NCBI GenBank assembly: GCA_964465125.1
Contig: CAYXIO010000014.1
Location: 11,437-75,436 of the forward strand
Source: CAYOHG01 sp964465125
Lineage (GTDB): Bacteria; Planctomycetota; Phycisphaerae; UBA1845; Fen-1342
Direction: 5' to 3'
Length of the DNA: 64,000 nucleotides
Shown here: in pieces, positions 17,669 to 25,808 of the stretch
Numbering within the stretch: the first letter of the stretch is position 1
Layout: the number at the start of each line of letters is the position of its first letter
The notes under the pieces: model-generated
What the model saw: only the letters and a program-made list of their open reading frames with translations
Told to the model about the DNA's origin: nothing
The model's database searches: none
Made by a program: the position numbers and the translations under genes

Positions 17669-18298
17669 CTATTCGCGCCCGGTCTCGCGCGCGATCGCGA
17701 GCGCGTCAGACCAGGAGTTGAGGACGCGGACGCCCCAGATTCCGGGCAGGCGCCGCTCAAACCAGAAGTCGTTGACAACGTCGGCCTCGTGAATGTAGGA
17801 CGCGCCCAGCCCCTCGGCGCGGGCCTGCTCGTAGCTCAGGTCCCAGGTCTCCACGAGCTCGCGCACCACCACCACGTCGCGGCCGCGATAGACCAGCTCG
17901 GCGATGTTCGCCTCGACGCAGCAGTCGGTCACGCAGCCGAAGACGGTCCAGCGCGGATCGGGGACCGACCGCACGATTTCGTCCAGGTTCGTCCCGTAAA
18001 ACCCGCTGAACGTCGTCTTGCCGACCCGCTCGATCCGCGCCCCGTTGTGCGCCGCCGCCGACAGCAGCTCCTCGCGAATCTCGGCCTCCTTGGTGCCGCT
18101 CAGGCAGTGCGGCGGGAAGCGCTTCAACTCGAAGTCGTCCGGGCCGTGGGCGTCGGACACGAACACCACCAGGCTCCCCGGCGGCAGCGAGCGCAGCGCC
18201 GCGGCCTGGCGCGGCACCAGCGCGTCGACGCGCGGGCTGGCCAGCGGCCCGTGCCGGGTGAACCCTTCGAGCATGTCGATCACCATCACCTGCATCAT
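17669..18298 (-). CDS. Isochorismatase-family hydrolase, probable nicotinamidase
   Basis: A 209-residue cysteine hydrolase. The catalytic triad of the family can be placed: Asp8 in VIDMLEGF, Lys in VGKTTFSGF and Cys in GCVTDCCVEANI. A metal-site-like SDAHGPDDF and PPHCLSGTKEAEIREEL match the nicotinamidase region that binds zinc and fixes the substrate. Nicotinamidase converts nicotinamide to nicotinate; the assignment rests on this motif set and on the adjacent nicotinate phosphoribosyltransferase. GGGAG lies upstream of the ATG. Other isochorismatase-family amidases remain possible because the second metal His (usually H-x-x-H after the Asp) is less clear. The gene leads the operon, divergent from trpS. 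Confidence 0.78.
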   Translation of the reverse strand: MMQVMVIDMLEGFTRHGPLASPRVDALVPRQAAALRSLPPGSLVVFVSDAHGPDDFELKRFPPHCLSGTKEAEIREELLSAAAHNGARIERVGKTTFSGFYGTNLDEIVRSVPDPRWTVFGCVTDCCVEANIAELVYRGRDVVVVRELVETWDLSYEQARAEGLGASYIHEADVVNDFWFERRLPGIWGVRVLNSWSDALAIARETGRE

Positions 18299-18449
18299 GT
18301 CCGACTCCCGCGGGACGGGCTGACAGCGCCGCCCGTCACAGCATAGCGGCCGGCCGCGCCGCGCCCAGCCGCCCGGGGCCGGGTCTCACCCTTGTCGGGC
18401 CGCCGCGGGTGTGTTCTACTCTGCCGTCCTCTGACGGCCGGAGATTCGC

Positions 18450-19430
18450 ATGCGGATTCTGTCGGGCATTCAACCCTCGGGCACGCTGCATCTGGGGAAC
18501 TTCTACGGCGCCATTCACCAGCACCTCGAGCTGCAAGCCCGCGACGAGTGCTTCTACTTCATCGCCAACTACCATTCGCTCACCACGGTGCAGGACGCCC
18601 AGCGCCTGCGCGATCTGACGCGCGACGTCGCGATGGATTACCTCGCGCTCGGGCTCGACCCGCAGCGTGCCACGCTCTTCCGCCAGAGCGACGTGCCCGA
18701 GGTCACCGAGCTGGCCTGGATTCTCTCCACGGTCACCGGCATGGGGCTGATGGAGCGCGCCCACTCGTACAAGGACAAGACCGCCCGCGGGATCACGCCG
18801 TCCGTCGGCCTGTTCTACTATCCGCTGCTGATGGCCGCCGACATCCTGATCTACCGCAGCAACCTGGTGCCCGTCGGCCGCGACCAGGTGCAGCACATCG
18901 AGATGACCCAGGACATCGCCGGCTACTTCAACAACACCTACAAGCCGGTGTTCGCGCGCCCGGAAGCGCGGCTGAACGAGGCCGCGGTCGTGCCCGGCAC
19001 CGACGGTCAGAAGATGAGCAAGAGCTACGGCAACACGATCGACATCTTCAGCCCGCCCGACCTCGTGAAACGCCGCTACTTGAAGGAATTCAAGACCGAC
19101 AGCACGCCCGTCGAAGCCCCCAAGGACCCGGAGAAGTGCAATCTGTTCGCGCACCTGCGGCTGCTCGCGCCGTCCGACGAGCTCGAGCAGTGGCGGCAGC
19201 GCTACGCCGCCGGCGGCGTCGGCTACGGCGAGGTCAAGAAGCGGCTGGTCGAACTCTACGAGGCGTCGTTTGGCATGAAACGCGCGGCACGTCAATCCTG
19301 GGCGCAGCGCCCGGACGACGTCGAGGATATACTGCGCAGCGGCGCGGTCCGGGCGCGCGCCGTAGCGCAATCCGTCATGGAGGACGTGCGCAGCGCGTGC
19401 GGCATCGTCTGCGCCAGGAAGTCACCGTGA
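18450..19430 (+). CDS. trpS: Tryptophan--tRNA ligase
   Basis: A 326-residue class Ic aminoacyl-tRNA synthetase charging tRNA-Trp. The HIGH-type signature is GTLHLGN (11-17), in the family context ILSGIQPSGTLHLGNFYGAI. The KMSKS loop is exact at 188-192 (TDGQKMSKSYGNTIDIF). SVGLFYYPLLMAADILIY and VGRDQVQHIEMTQDIA also match. The length is that of normal bacterial TrpRS. The stop overlaps the GTG start of scpA (GTGA), so the two are translationally coupled. No Trp-rich leader peptide or attenuator was found in the 151 bases upstream. Confidence 0.97.
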   Translation: MRILSGIQPSGTLHLGNFYGAIHQHLELQARDECFYFIANYHSLTTVQDAQRLRDLTRDVAMDYLALGLDPQRATLFRQSDVPEVTELAWILSTVTGMGLMERAHSYKDKTARGITPSVGLFYYPLLMAADILIYRSNLVPVGRDQVQHIEMTQDIAGYFNNTYKPVFARPEARLNEAAVVPGTDGQKMSKSYGNTIDIFSPPDLVKRRYLKEFKTDSTPVEAPKDPEKCNLFAHLRLLAPSDELEQWRQRYAAGGVGYGEVKKRLVELYEASFGMKRAARQSWAQRPDDVEDILRSGAVRARAVAQSVMEDVRSACGIVCARKSP

Positions 19431-20257
19431 GCGAAGAATACCGGGTCCAGCTCGATGTCTTCTCAGGTCCGCTCGACCTGCTGCTCTTTCTCATCCGCCG
19501 CGATGAGCTGGATATCCAAGACATCCAGATTGCCCGGCTGACCGAGCAGTACGTCGAGTACGTACGCGTCCTCGAGCAGATCGACCCGAACGCCGCCGGA
19601 GACTTTCTCGTCCTCGCCGCCACCCTGCTCGAGATGAAATCGCGCGCCCTGCTGCCCACGCCCCCGATCGAAGCGCTCGACGACGAAACCGACGACCCGC
19701 GTAACCAGCTCGTGCGGCAACTGCTTCAGTACAAGCGCTTCAAGGATGCGGCGGCGGCTCTGGCCGAGTCCGCCGAAGAACGCCGCAAGCGCTTCGTGCG
19801 CCGCCCGGCCGACCTGCCGGCGGAGCTGCGCGGCCTGGATCTCGAGGAAATCGAGCTGTGGGACCTGGTGCGCGCCTTCGGCAAGGTGATGTCGGCGATC
19901 GGCCGCGGCCCGGGCTCGCATGACGTGCGCTACGATGAGCGGCCGATCGAGTGGTACACGACGAGCCTGCTCGAATCGCTCGAACGCGGCGCTTCGCGGT
20001 CGTTCCAGTCGCTGTTCGTCGAAAGCATGACGCGCGCGGAGATCATCGGCCTGTTCCTGGCCCTGCTCGAGCTCATCCGCCAGCAGCGCCTGGTCGCTGA
20101 GCAGGACCGCGTGCACGGCGAGATCTACCTGTTTCTGCTGGAGGAGGCGGAGCCGTTCGACGCTCCTGGGGTCGATCCCGGGCCGCTCCTGAGAATCAAC
20201 CCCACGGCTGAACCCGACCTTCCCGCGACGGAGTCCGAGCATGAGCAAGCCGAGTGA
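19427..20257 (+). CDS. scpA: Segregation and condensation protein A
   Basis: A 276-residue ScpA (kleisin) that bridges SMC heads with ScpB and helps chromosome compaction and segregation. The N-terminal SMC-binding region is classic: YRVQLDVFSGPLDLLLFLIR, then ELDIQDIQIARLTEQYVEYV and FLVLAATLLEMKSRALLP. The C-terminal winged-helix shows MTRAEIIGLFLALLELIRQQ. The start is GTG at 19427, overlapping the trpS stop by four bases with AGGAAG upstream; it gives the N-terminus the family expects. Its end overlaps the RidA-family gene by 17 bases. scpB and smc are not in the window. Confidence 0.95.
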   Translation: MSEEYRVQLDVFSGPLDLLLFLIRRDELDIQDIQIARLTEQYVEYVRVLEQIDPNAAGDFLVLAATLLEMKSRALLPTPPIEALDDETDDPRNQLVRQLLQYKRFKDAAAALAESAEERRKRFVRRPADLPAELRGLDLEEIELWDLVRAFGKVMSAIGRGPGSHDVRYDERPIEWYTTSLLESLERGASRSFQSLFVESMTRAEIIGLFLALLELIRQQRLVAEQDRVHGEIYLFLLEEAEPFDAPGVDPGPLLRINPTAEPDLPATESEHEQAE

Positions 20258-20711
20258 CAAACTGAAGGAACTGGGAATCGTGCTGCCGCCGGTGCCGACT
20301 CCCGTGGCGGCCTACGTGCCGTTCGTGCGGCACGGCGACATGCTGATCCTCAGCGGTCAGATTCCGGTGCGCGAGGGCAAGGTGGCGTACCAGGGGCAGG
20401 TCGGATTCGAGCAGACCGTCGAGGCCGCGCAGGAAGCCGCCAAGCTCTGCACCATCAACGCCCTGGCGGTCGCCGGCAGCGCCGTCGGCGGAATCGACAA
20501 CATCGCGCGCGTGCTCAAAGTCGTCGTCTACGTCGCCTCGCACGAGGACTTCCACGAACAGCACATCGTCGCCAACGGCAGCAGCCAGTTGCTTCAGCAG
20601 ATTTTCGGCGAAAACGGCCGGCACGCCCGGGCCGCCGTCGGAGTCGCCGAGCTGCCGCTGAATTCGGCGGTCGAGATCGACGTCACGTTCGCCGCGCAGT
20701 CGTCCCCGTGA
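20241..20711 (+). CDS. RidA/YjgF-family protein
   Basis: A 156-residue RidA-family protein. Canonical RidA hydrolyses reactive enamine/imine intermediates of amino-acid metabolism; this sequence is in the longer subgroup that starts SDKLKELGIVLPPVPTPVAAYVPF. Matches are MLILSGQIPVREGKVAYQG, NALAVAGSAVGGIDNIARVL and ARAAVGVAELPLNSAVEID, which contains the substrate-carboxylate Arg position. Activity in this subgroup is unproven. It overlaps the scpA end by 17 bases and starts at an ATG inside it, so it belongs to the trpS-scpA transcript. A ROK-family gene follows after 49 bases. Confidence 0.88.
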   Translation: MSKPSDKLKELGIVLPPVPTPVAAYVPFVRHGDMLILSGQIPVREGKVAYQGQVGFEQTVEAAQEAAKLCTINALAVAGSAVGGIDNIARVLKVVVYVASHEDFHEQHIVANGSSQLLQQIFGENGRHARAAVGVAELPLNSAVEIDVTFAAQSSP

Positions 20712-20760
20712 GCCGTCCACCCCGATGCGACGCGCTCCGCAGCGTCAGGCCGGTTGCGCC

Positions 20761-21603
20761 ATGAGCGACGGCTGCTCGATCGGCATCGACATCGGCGGCG
20801 GCACCTGCCGGGCCGCATGCGTCGACGCGCGCGGCGCCATACAACGCCTGGAAACGGCTCCGACGCCTGCCGACGGCGCACCCGACGCGCTGCGTTCGGT
20901 GCTTCGAGAACTCGCCGCCCGGCTGCCGGCGGCCGACGTGCCGGCGGGCTCCACCGCGGGCGTGGCCATGCCCGGCATTCGCGACGCGAGCGGCCGCGTA
21001 CTCCGCCGCTCGGTTCACCTGCCCGCCCTGCAAGGCTGCAACGTCGGCGAACTGTTTGCGGCGGCGCTCGAACGCCCGGTCATCCTCGAAACCGACGTCA
21101 ACGCGGCCGGCTGGGCCCAGTGGCTCGCGCTACACTCGCCGGATCGATTCCTCTATCTGAGCCTGGGAACGGGCATCGGCGGCGCGGTCATTCTGCATCG
21201 CGAGCTTCTGCGGCACACCGCCGGCTGCGCCGGGCATTTCGGCTTCCTGCTCGGCAGCCTCGAGGCGGACGCACCGGTCGGCAAGGCGGGCATTCGCGGA
21301 TGCCTGGAAGCGATGGCCAGCGGTCCGGCCCTCGATGCGGGAGTTTCGCTCGACGACGCCGCCGACGCGATCGCATCGGCTCTGGCCAACGTGGCATTCC
21401 TCTATCGGCCGGATGTTGTGGCTCTGGGCGGAGGCGTGGTCGAGCATCATGCCGATCTCGTGGCCCGCATCGAGCGCCGCCTGCGGGTCCGCCTGCCCGA
21501 CGCCGCCACCTCGATCGTTCCGCGCCCCTCTGTGCACTCGGCTCCGCTCGCGTCCGATCATGCCGGCGTGATCGGCGCCGCCATGCTCGCGCGAATCCCT
21601 TAG
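20761..21603 (+). CDS. ROK-family protein, probable sugar kinase
   Basis: A 280-residue ASKHA-fold protein of the ROK family. The phosphate-1 loop is SIGIDIGGGTCRAACVD at the N-terminus, and ETDVNAAGWAQW and YLSLGTGIGGAVI follow as in glucokinases. The usual GEIGH and CxCGxxGCxE zinc region is altered to AGCAGHFGFLLGS and KAGIRGCLEAMASGPAL, keeping only part of the zinc ligands. ROK kinases phosphorylate glucose, N-acetylglucosamine or N-acetylmannosamine; which one applies is not readable here. The ATG at 20761 was chosen because the glycine motif starts six residues later. No DNA-binding domain is attached, so it is an enzyme rather than a NagC-type repressor. Confidence 0.82.
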   Translation: MSDGCSIGIDIGGGTCRAACVDARGAIQRLETAPTPADGAPDALRSVLRELAARLPAADVPAGSTAGVAMPGIRDASGRVLRRSVHLPALQGCNVGELFAAALERPVILETDVNAAGWAQWLALHSPDRFLYLSLGTGIGGAVILHRELLRHTAGCAGHFGFLLGSLEADAPVGKAGIRGCLEAMASGPALDAGVSLDDAADAIASALANVAFLYRPDVVALGGGVVEHHADLVARIERRLRVRLPDAATSIVPRPSVHSAPLASDHAGVIGAAMLARIP

Positions 21604-21674
21604 CCCATCTCCAGCGCCCCGCCGGCCTGGCCGATGAAGCCCGTGGGAATCCGCCTCGTTCCCCGGGGGCTGTG

Positions 21675-22463
21675 ATGGGTCTCGATCTGCACGAATTAAC
21701 GGACGGGTGGGTCGCGCCGCTCGACGAGCCCGCCGCCCGCATCCTCCGCGACCCCGCCGCCGGCGATTTCATTCAGCTCCGCATCGACCTCGGTCTCCTC
21801 CAGATGGCCACTGACGGCCGACCCGACGGCGCAACTTACGCCGGCTTTCCCTCCGCGCTCGAATACGCCCGGCACGAGCGACGTCTCGGCGCCGGCCTGA
21901 AAGCCCAGGATTGGGCCGAGCTCGAGCGCGAGCTGCACCAGCTCAACTACCGCCGAATCGCGTACGTCTATCTCTGCGAGGAAGCCGCTTCCGGCGAGGA
22001 CCCGCAGAAGATCCGTCGCTACGTCGAGCAGGTTCTGCGCGATGTCGATGCGTGCTTCAGCATCGTGCGGCTTTTCGCGGAGAGCGGCTCGCCGCGTGCC
22101 GCGGTCCTGGCCGCGATGCTCCCGACGCTGAGCTACGACCGCGCCAGGTTTCGGGCGAGGAAATTCGCGCTCGAAGGAGACTTTGACCAGGCCGTGGACG
22201 AGGCCGAGGCGGGAGTCGCGAGCCTGCTGGAACTCATGCAGGAGGCCGAGATGCCGCGCCGCCGGCAGCAGCGCGACCCGGCGCTGTCCTCCCTTCGCCG
22301 GCTCAGCGCCACCCTGCGCAAGCGGCTCGGGGCGCCGCGCACGCTTCGCGAGCAGCTTCGCGACGCGCTCGCGGCCGAGGATTTCGAGCTCGCCGCGCAG
22401 GTGCGCGATGCGCTTCGACGGCGCGGCAGCTCGGAATCGCTGCTGAATTCCGACGATCAGTAG
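21675..22463 (+). CDS. UvrB/UvrC (UVR) motif protein of unknown role
   Basis: A 262-residue cytoplasmic protein. The N-terminal two thirds are largely helical (MGLDLHELTDGWVAPLDEP, then ALEYARHERRLGAGLKAQDW and ELERELHQLNYRRIAYVYLC) and match no family I can name. The C-terminus, LREQLRDALAAEDFELAAQV plus RDALRR, is a UVR motif, the helical hairpin UvrB uses to contact UvrC and that also occurs in regulators such as McsA/ClpC. No nuclease or helicase domain is present, so direct repair activity is unlikely. It follows the ROK gene by 71 bases on the same strand. Confidence 0.65.
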   Translation: MGLDLHELTDGWVAPLDEPAARILRDPAAGDFIQLRIDLGLLQMATDGRPDGATYAGFPSALEYARHERRLGAGLKAQDWAELERELHQLNYRRIAYVYLCEEAASGEDPQKIRRYVEQVLRDVDACFSIVRLFAESGSPRAAVLAAMLPTLSYDRARFRARKFALEGDFDQAVDEAEAGVASLLELMQEAEMPRRRQQRDPALSSLRRLSATLRKRLGAPRTLREQLRDALAAEDFELAAQVRDALRRRGSSESLLNSDDQ

Positions 22464-22502
22464 GCGCGCCGCCGCGCTGCATCCTCGCGCGGCCTGCACG
22501 CT

Positions 22503-23582
22503 TCAGCGCTCGTGGTCCTTGCCGTAGTTCGAGAGCAGCTCGCTCACGTCGGCCAGGTCCACGCAGCCGTTGCCGTCGAAGTCGATGGTCGCGTACCAGC
22601 CCGCATCGCCGTCGCGCAGCCCGAATCCGATCAGCGTCGCGCTCAGGTCCACGAAATCCACGTCGCCGTCGCCGTCGACGTCGCCGTTGCGCTCCGCCAG
22701 CAGCGTGCGCATCACGAACGCCTGCACGTAGAACTCGTTGTCGCCGACCGGGCAGTGTCCTTGGTCCTCCACCAGCCGCAACGACGCCGGCACGCGCTGC
22801 GAAAGCAGCTCGTCGTACAGCATCTGGCTCTGCTCCCACGGGTGAATCTGGTCGAGCAGGCCGTGCGAGATGTCGAACGGCGGATCGGCGTCGCTGGCGT
22901 GCACAAGGGCGCCGGCTTCGGTCACCAGCTCGACCTCCTCGGCCCAGTCCGGATCGTCCTGGTGGTTGATCACCTGGCCGAGACAAACGCCGAGCATCTG
23001 CGACGCTGGGGAGATGCAAGGTTCGAACGACGGCCCCAGCGTGAAGAAATCCACCGCCGGGCAATAGACGACCGCTGCGTTGACCGCACCTGAATACCCG
23101 AGGTTGCCGCCGACTTCTCCTTCGAGTCCCGGCTCGTCGCCGGTGACACCCAGCATCGCGGAGAGGTGCCCCCCCGCCGACCCGCCCCACGACGCGATCC
23201 GATCGGGATCGAGTTCATAGTTCGCCGCGTTGGCGCGCAACCAGCGCACCGCGCCCTTGCAGTCGTGCAGTGGATCGGGCCAGACGCCTTCGCCGGTCAA
23301 TCGGTAGTTGATGCTCGCCACCGCGAAGCCGCGCCCCACCATCGGCTCGACGCGCGACCAGGGCAGATCGCCTTTGTCGCCCGTTTCCCAACCGCCGCCG
23401 TGAATCCAAACCAGCACCGGATGCAGTTCGTGATCAAACCCGATCGGCAGGTACAGATCGAGACGCTGCTGAACATGGTCGGTTCCGTAGGCCAGGTCGA
23501 TGTAGTCCGGCGGGCGATCCGCGAGCGCGATCGAGACGAGCAGCAGGCCGGTCCCCAGTGCCACGCAGCGGCGTGTCAGCAC
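22503..23582 (-). CDS. Secreted alpha/beta-hydrolase (esterase) with dockerin-like C-terminus
   Basis: A 359-residue exported esterase of the BD-FAE/HSL-like group. After a signal peptide (VALGTGLLLVSIALA) come LVWIHGGGWETGDKGDLPW (HGGGW oxyanion hole) and SWGGSAGGHLSAMLG (nucleophile Ser in GxSxG). DISHGLLDQIHPWEQSQMLY and QGHCPVGDNEFY supply the late Asp/His region. The last 60 residues form a pair of calcium-binding dockerin-like repeats (GDVDGDGDVDFVDLSATLIG and TIDFDGNGCVDLADVSELLS). The GTG at 23582 was chosen because GGGGGAGGGA precedes it by a few bases and the signal peptide then starts properly; an ATG lies 30 bases upstream. The substrate is probably an acyl or acetyl ester on polysaccharide, inferred only from the fold. 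Confidence 0.82.
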   Translation of the reverse strand: MLTRRCVALGTGLLLVSIALADRPPDYIDLAYGTDHVQQRLDLYLPIGFDHELHPVLVWIHGGGWETGDKGDLPWSRVEPMVGRGFAVASINYRLTGEGVWPDPLHDCKGAVRWLRANAANYELDPDRIASWGGSAGGHLSAMLGVTGDEPGLEGEVGGNLGYSGAVNAAVVYCPAVDFFTLGPSFEPCISPASQMLGVCLGQVINHQDDPDWAEEVELVTEAGALVHASDADPPFDISHGLLDQIHPWEQSQMLYDELLSQRVPASLRLVEDQGHCPVGDNEFYVQAFVMRTLLAERNGDVDGDGDVDFVDLSATLIGFGLRDGDAGWYATIDFDGNGCVDLADVSELLSNYGKDHER

Positions 23583-23909
23583 GTTGTTCCCTCCCCCCGT
23601 TGGGCGGCGCAACGGACGCCGCGCGACTACTCCACCTTCGAGTCTTCAATACGAACGCTACCGCCGGCGGCGAACCGTCTGAGGCCCGGCCGCCGCGTGC
23701 CCTGACACGCCGGCCTGCGACCCTCCGTCGCAGTCGGCCGGCGCGATTCGCGGACCTGCCCGCGGCGTTTCGAGGCGTCGCGCGCCTATCGGACTTTTTC
23801 GCGCGGCTCGCCCGATTTCCGTGACCGGAGCTTCGGCTACTATACGTCTAGTAACGCAACGAGAGCCTTGTAACCCGGCCCAAACGTCCCCCGGCCCCGG
23901 AGGTGCTCC
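23583..23909. other. 327-bp divergent region upstream of the S41 peptidase gene
   Basis: It lies between the esterase (minus) and the S41 peptidase (plus). A weak plus-strand promoter can be placed: TTTCCG (23816-23821), a 16-base spacer and TACTAT (23838-23843). The following TATACGTCTAGT is close to an inverted repeat and could be an operator, but the match is not significant alone. No coding region is supported. Confidence 0.35.
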
Positions 23910-25265
23910 ATGCTTCGTCGTGCAAACGCCGTCGCGGCCCTGCTCGCTCACTCCATCTTCATGATGACGTGCGCTGCGACCGCCGGCGAGCCACCTGCGT
24001 TGCCGGACACTCCCCACGGAACGTGCGTCCGCGGCTATCTCGACTCCTTCAACTCCGGCGACGCGGAGCGCGTGCGGGCCTTTGAGCTGGCGATTCGCGC
24101 GGAATCGTCGCTGAAGGCGCGCTCGATGGAGGACCGCCTGTCGCAATACCGCGAGTTGCACCAGCGCTGGCGCAGCCTGACGCTCAAACAGGTCGTGCGC
24201 GACGAAGCCGCCGTGCTCACGGTCCTGGTCGAGAACGGAAACGACGAGGTCTTTCAGTTCGGGTTCGAGTTTGAGCCGCAGCCGCCCGGCAAGCTGGTCG
24301 CGATTCGCATCGAGGGTCCGATCGCCGACGCGGCCGCGGGCGCCGAGCCGCTCACGGCGCAGCAACGCCAGCAGGCGATCGAGGAGCTGATCCGGAACCT
24401 CAACGACGCCTACGTCTTCCCCCAGAAAGCCGCCGCGATGGAGAAGATGCTGCGTGACCATCTGGCCGCGAAGCGCTACGACGATTGCGACAGCGCCGCG
24501 AAATTCGCCGAGCGGATGAGCGAGGATTTGCAGGCCGTCTGTCACGACAAGCACCTGCGCATGCGCGCCGGCGCTGCGACGCCCATGGCCCTGCGCCAAC
24601 TGAGCCCGGAGGAAGGCGCACGATCCAACTACGGGTTCGTGCGCGCGGAAATCCTGCCCGGAAACGTCGGCTACCTGAAGCTGAACATGTTCCACCCGTC
24701 CGCCGACGCTCAGAAGACCGCGGCCGCGGCGCTCGAATTCCTCAAGAGCTGCGACGCGCTGATTTTCGATCTGCGCGAGAACGGCGGCGGCTCGCCCGAA
24801 ATGATCCGCTTCATTTCCAGCTACCTGTTCGACAAGCCGACCCACCTGAACAGCTTCTACGACCGTGCCGCGAATCGCACCTCCGAAACCTGGACGCTCG
24901 AGAACGTACCGGGACAGCGCTTCCGCTCCGACCTGCCGGTGTACGTCCTGATCAGCAACTACACCTTCTCCGGAGCCGAGGAATTCACGTACAACCTGCG
25001 CTGCCTGGATCGCGCCACGATTGTCGGCGAAACCAGCGGCGGAGGGGCGCACCCCGTTCAGCCGCGCGTCCTGGCCGCCCGCTTCACGGTCATGATCCCC
25101 TTCGCGCGGGCCGAGAACCCGATCACGAAGTCCAACTGGGAAGGCGTCGGCGTCGAGCCGCACATCAAGGTGCCGGCCAGCCAGGCCCTCGAAGCCGCGC
25201 AGGAGGATGTGGCGAAGCGGCTGTCCAAGCTGGTGGAAACGACCGGGCAAACGCAGACGCCCTGA
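23910..25265 (+). CDS. Secreted S41-family (tail-specific/IRBP-like) peptidase
   Basis: A 451-residue exported serine peptidase. The signal peptide covers about residues 1-26 (AVAALLAHSIFMMTCAATAG). Residues 30-150 form a separate alpha/beta domain. From about residue 155 the IRBP-type S41 fold starts (IEELIRNLNDAYVFPQKAAA), with GNVGYLKLNMFHPSADAQKT, ALIFDLRENGGGSPEMIRFI and the catalytic serine in ISNYTFSGAEEFTYNL, followed by IVGETSGGGAHPV. No PDZ domain is present, which separates it from CtpA-type proteases and fits the interphotoreceptor-retinoid-binding-protein-like branch. GGAGGTGCTCC precedes the ATG. It probably acts in the periplasm on peptides; the substrate is unknown. Confidence 0.85.
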   Translation: MLRRANAVAALLAHSIFMMTCAATAGEPPALPDTPHGTCVRGYLDSFNSGDAERVRAFELAIRAESSLKARSMEDRLSQYRELHQRWRSLTLKQVVRDEAAVLTVLVENGNDEVFQFGFEFEPQPPGKLVAIRIEGPIADAAAGAEPLTAQQRQQAIEELIRNLNDAYVFPQKAAAMEKMLRDHLAAKRYDDCDSAAKFAERMSEDLQAVCHDKHLRMRAGAATPMALRQLSPEEGARSNYGFVRAEILPGNVGYLKLNMFHPSADAQKTAAAALEFLKSCDALIFDLRENGGGSPEMIRFISSYLFDKPTHLNSFYDRAANRTSETWTLENVPGQRFRSDLPVYVLISNYTFSGAEEFTYNLRCLDRATIVGETSGGGAHPVQPRVLAARFTVMIPFARAENPITKSNWEGVGVEPHIKVPASQALEAAQEDVAKRLSKLVETTGQTQTP

Positions 25266-25295
25266 CCCGCAGCGGCGGCACGCGTCCGATGCCAG

Positions 25296-25679
25296 TCACT
25301 CCGGATCATCCGCCGGCTCGCCACCCGCGTCGTGCCCCGGCCGCGCGCCGCTGGGCAGCGACGGAGGCGCCTGCCACCCATCGGCTTGCGTGATGCCGGC
25401 GGCGAACGTCGGAAGTGCGCCAGCCAGCCCGCAGCGATACCCCGCGCTGCGCAGCACGTCCGCAATCGTGGAAATCCCCGGCGTAAGCCGCACCCGGCTG
25501 TTCGAGTACGCTCCGGTGCGGTGCGGATAGCGCCCCGTGAGCATCGCGGCCCAGCTCGGCGCGCGCTGCGGAATCGGTACGCACGCGCGCTCGAAGCAAA
25601 CACCTTTTGCGGCCAAGGCGGCCGCGCGCGTCAGCCAATCGCGTCGCGAAATCCCGGATGGGGAATGATCCTTCGGCAC
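25296..25679 (-). pseudogene. Sulfatase-family fragment, catalytically dead
   Basis: The 127-codon frame matches an internal stretch of type I sulfatases: LAAKGVCFERACVPIP, then AAMLTGRYPHRTGAY and ISTIADVLRSAGYRCGLAG. The N-terminal Asp-Asp metal site is missing and the C-terminal two thirds are replaced by an unrelated tail. At the active site the formylglycine motif C-x-P-S-R reads RAPSW: the catalytic Cys is Arg and the motif Arg is Trp, each one transition from the expected codon. This is best read as the remnant of a sulfatase gene. The apparent twin-arginine-like SRRDWLT at its start is probably fortuitous. Confidence 0.7.
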
Positions 25680-25710
25680 GATAGACGTCTATCAGGCCGC
25701 CGCCGTCCCC

Positions 25711-25760
25711 ACACTCCGTCTCTTCGTCTCCTCCGTCTCTTCCTCCCCACCTTGTCTCCC
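25711..25760. repeat. Pyrimidine-rich short repeat (CCGTCTCTTCGTCTC type)
   Basis: Repeating 7- to 8-base variants of CCGTCTCTT and CGTCTCCT give a strongly strand-asymmetric C/T tract (G/A on the minus strand). It lies just upstream of the sulfatase fragment and about 50 bases before the RCK gene. It resembles the GC-rich short tandem arrays seen elsewhere in this window. Confidence 0.55.
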
Positions 25761-25808
25761 GCAGGTGCGGCCGGTACGCTCGCCCCCGCGTCCGCCACGG
25801 AGCGCCGC

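Larger units (their letters stand above)
25266..25808. other. 543-bp region with a decayed gene and a short repeat
   Basis: Between the S41 peptidase and the RCK protein. It contains a minus-strand sulfatase fragment (25296-25679) and a pyrimidine-rich short repeat (25711-25760), both listed separately. A 12-base palindrome, ATAGACGTCTAT, lies at 25681-25692 between them. No intact gene is supported. Confidence 0.5.

Noticed and set aside
25600..25679. Twin-arginine signal (SRRDWLT) on the sulfatase fragment
   Set aside because: The following residues align directly with the sulfatase core, no hydrophobic stretch follows, and the active site is destroyed.
25681..25692. Perfect palindrome ATAGACGTCTAT and related ACGTCTA sites at about 8207 and 23844, considered as a shared operator
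   Set aside because: By base composition several ACGTCTA heptamers and dozens of 12-base palindromes are expected in 64 kb, and the three sites share no consistent spacing to promoters.
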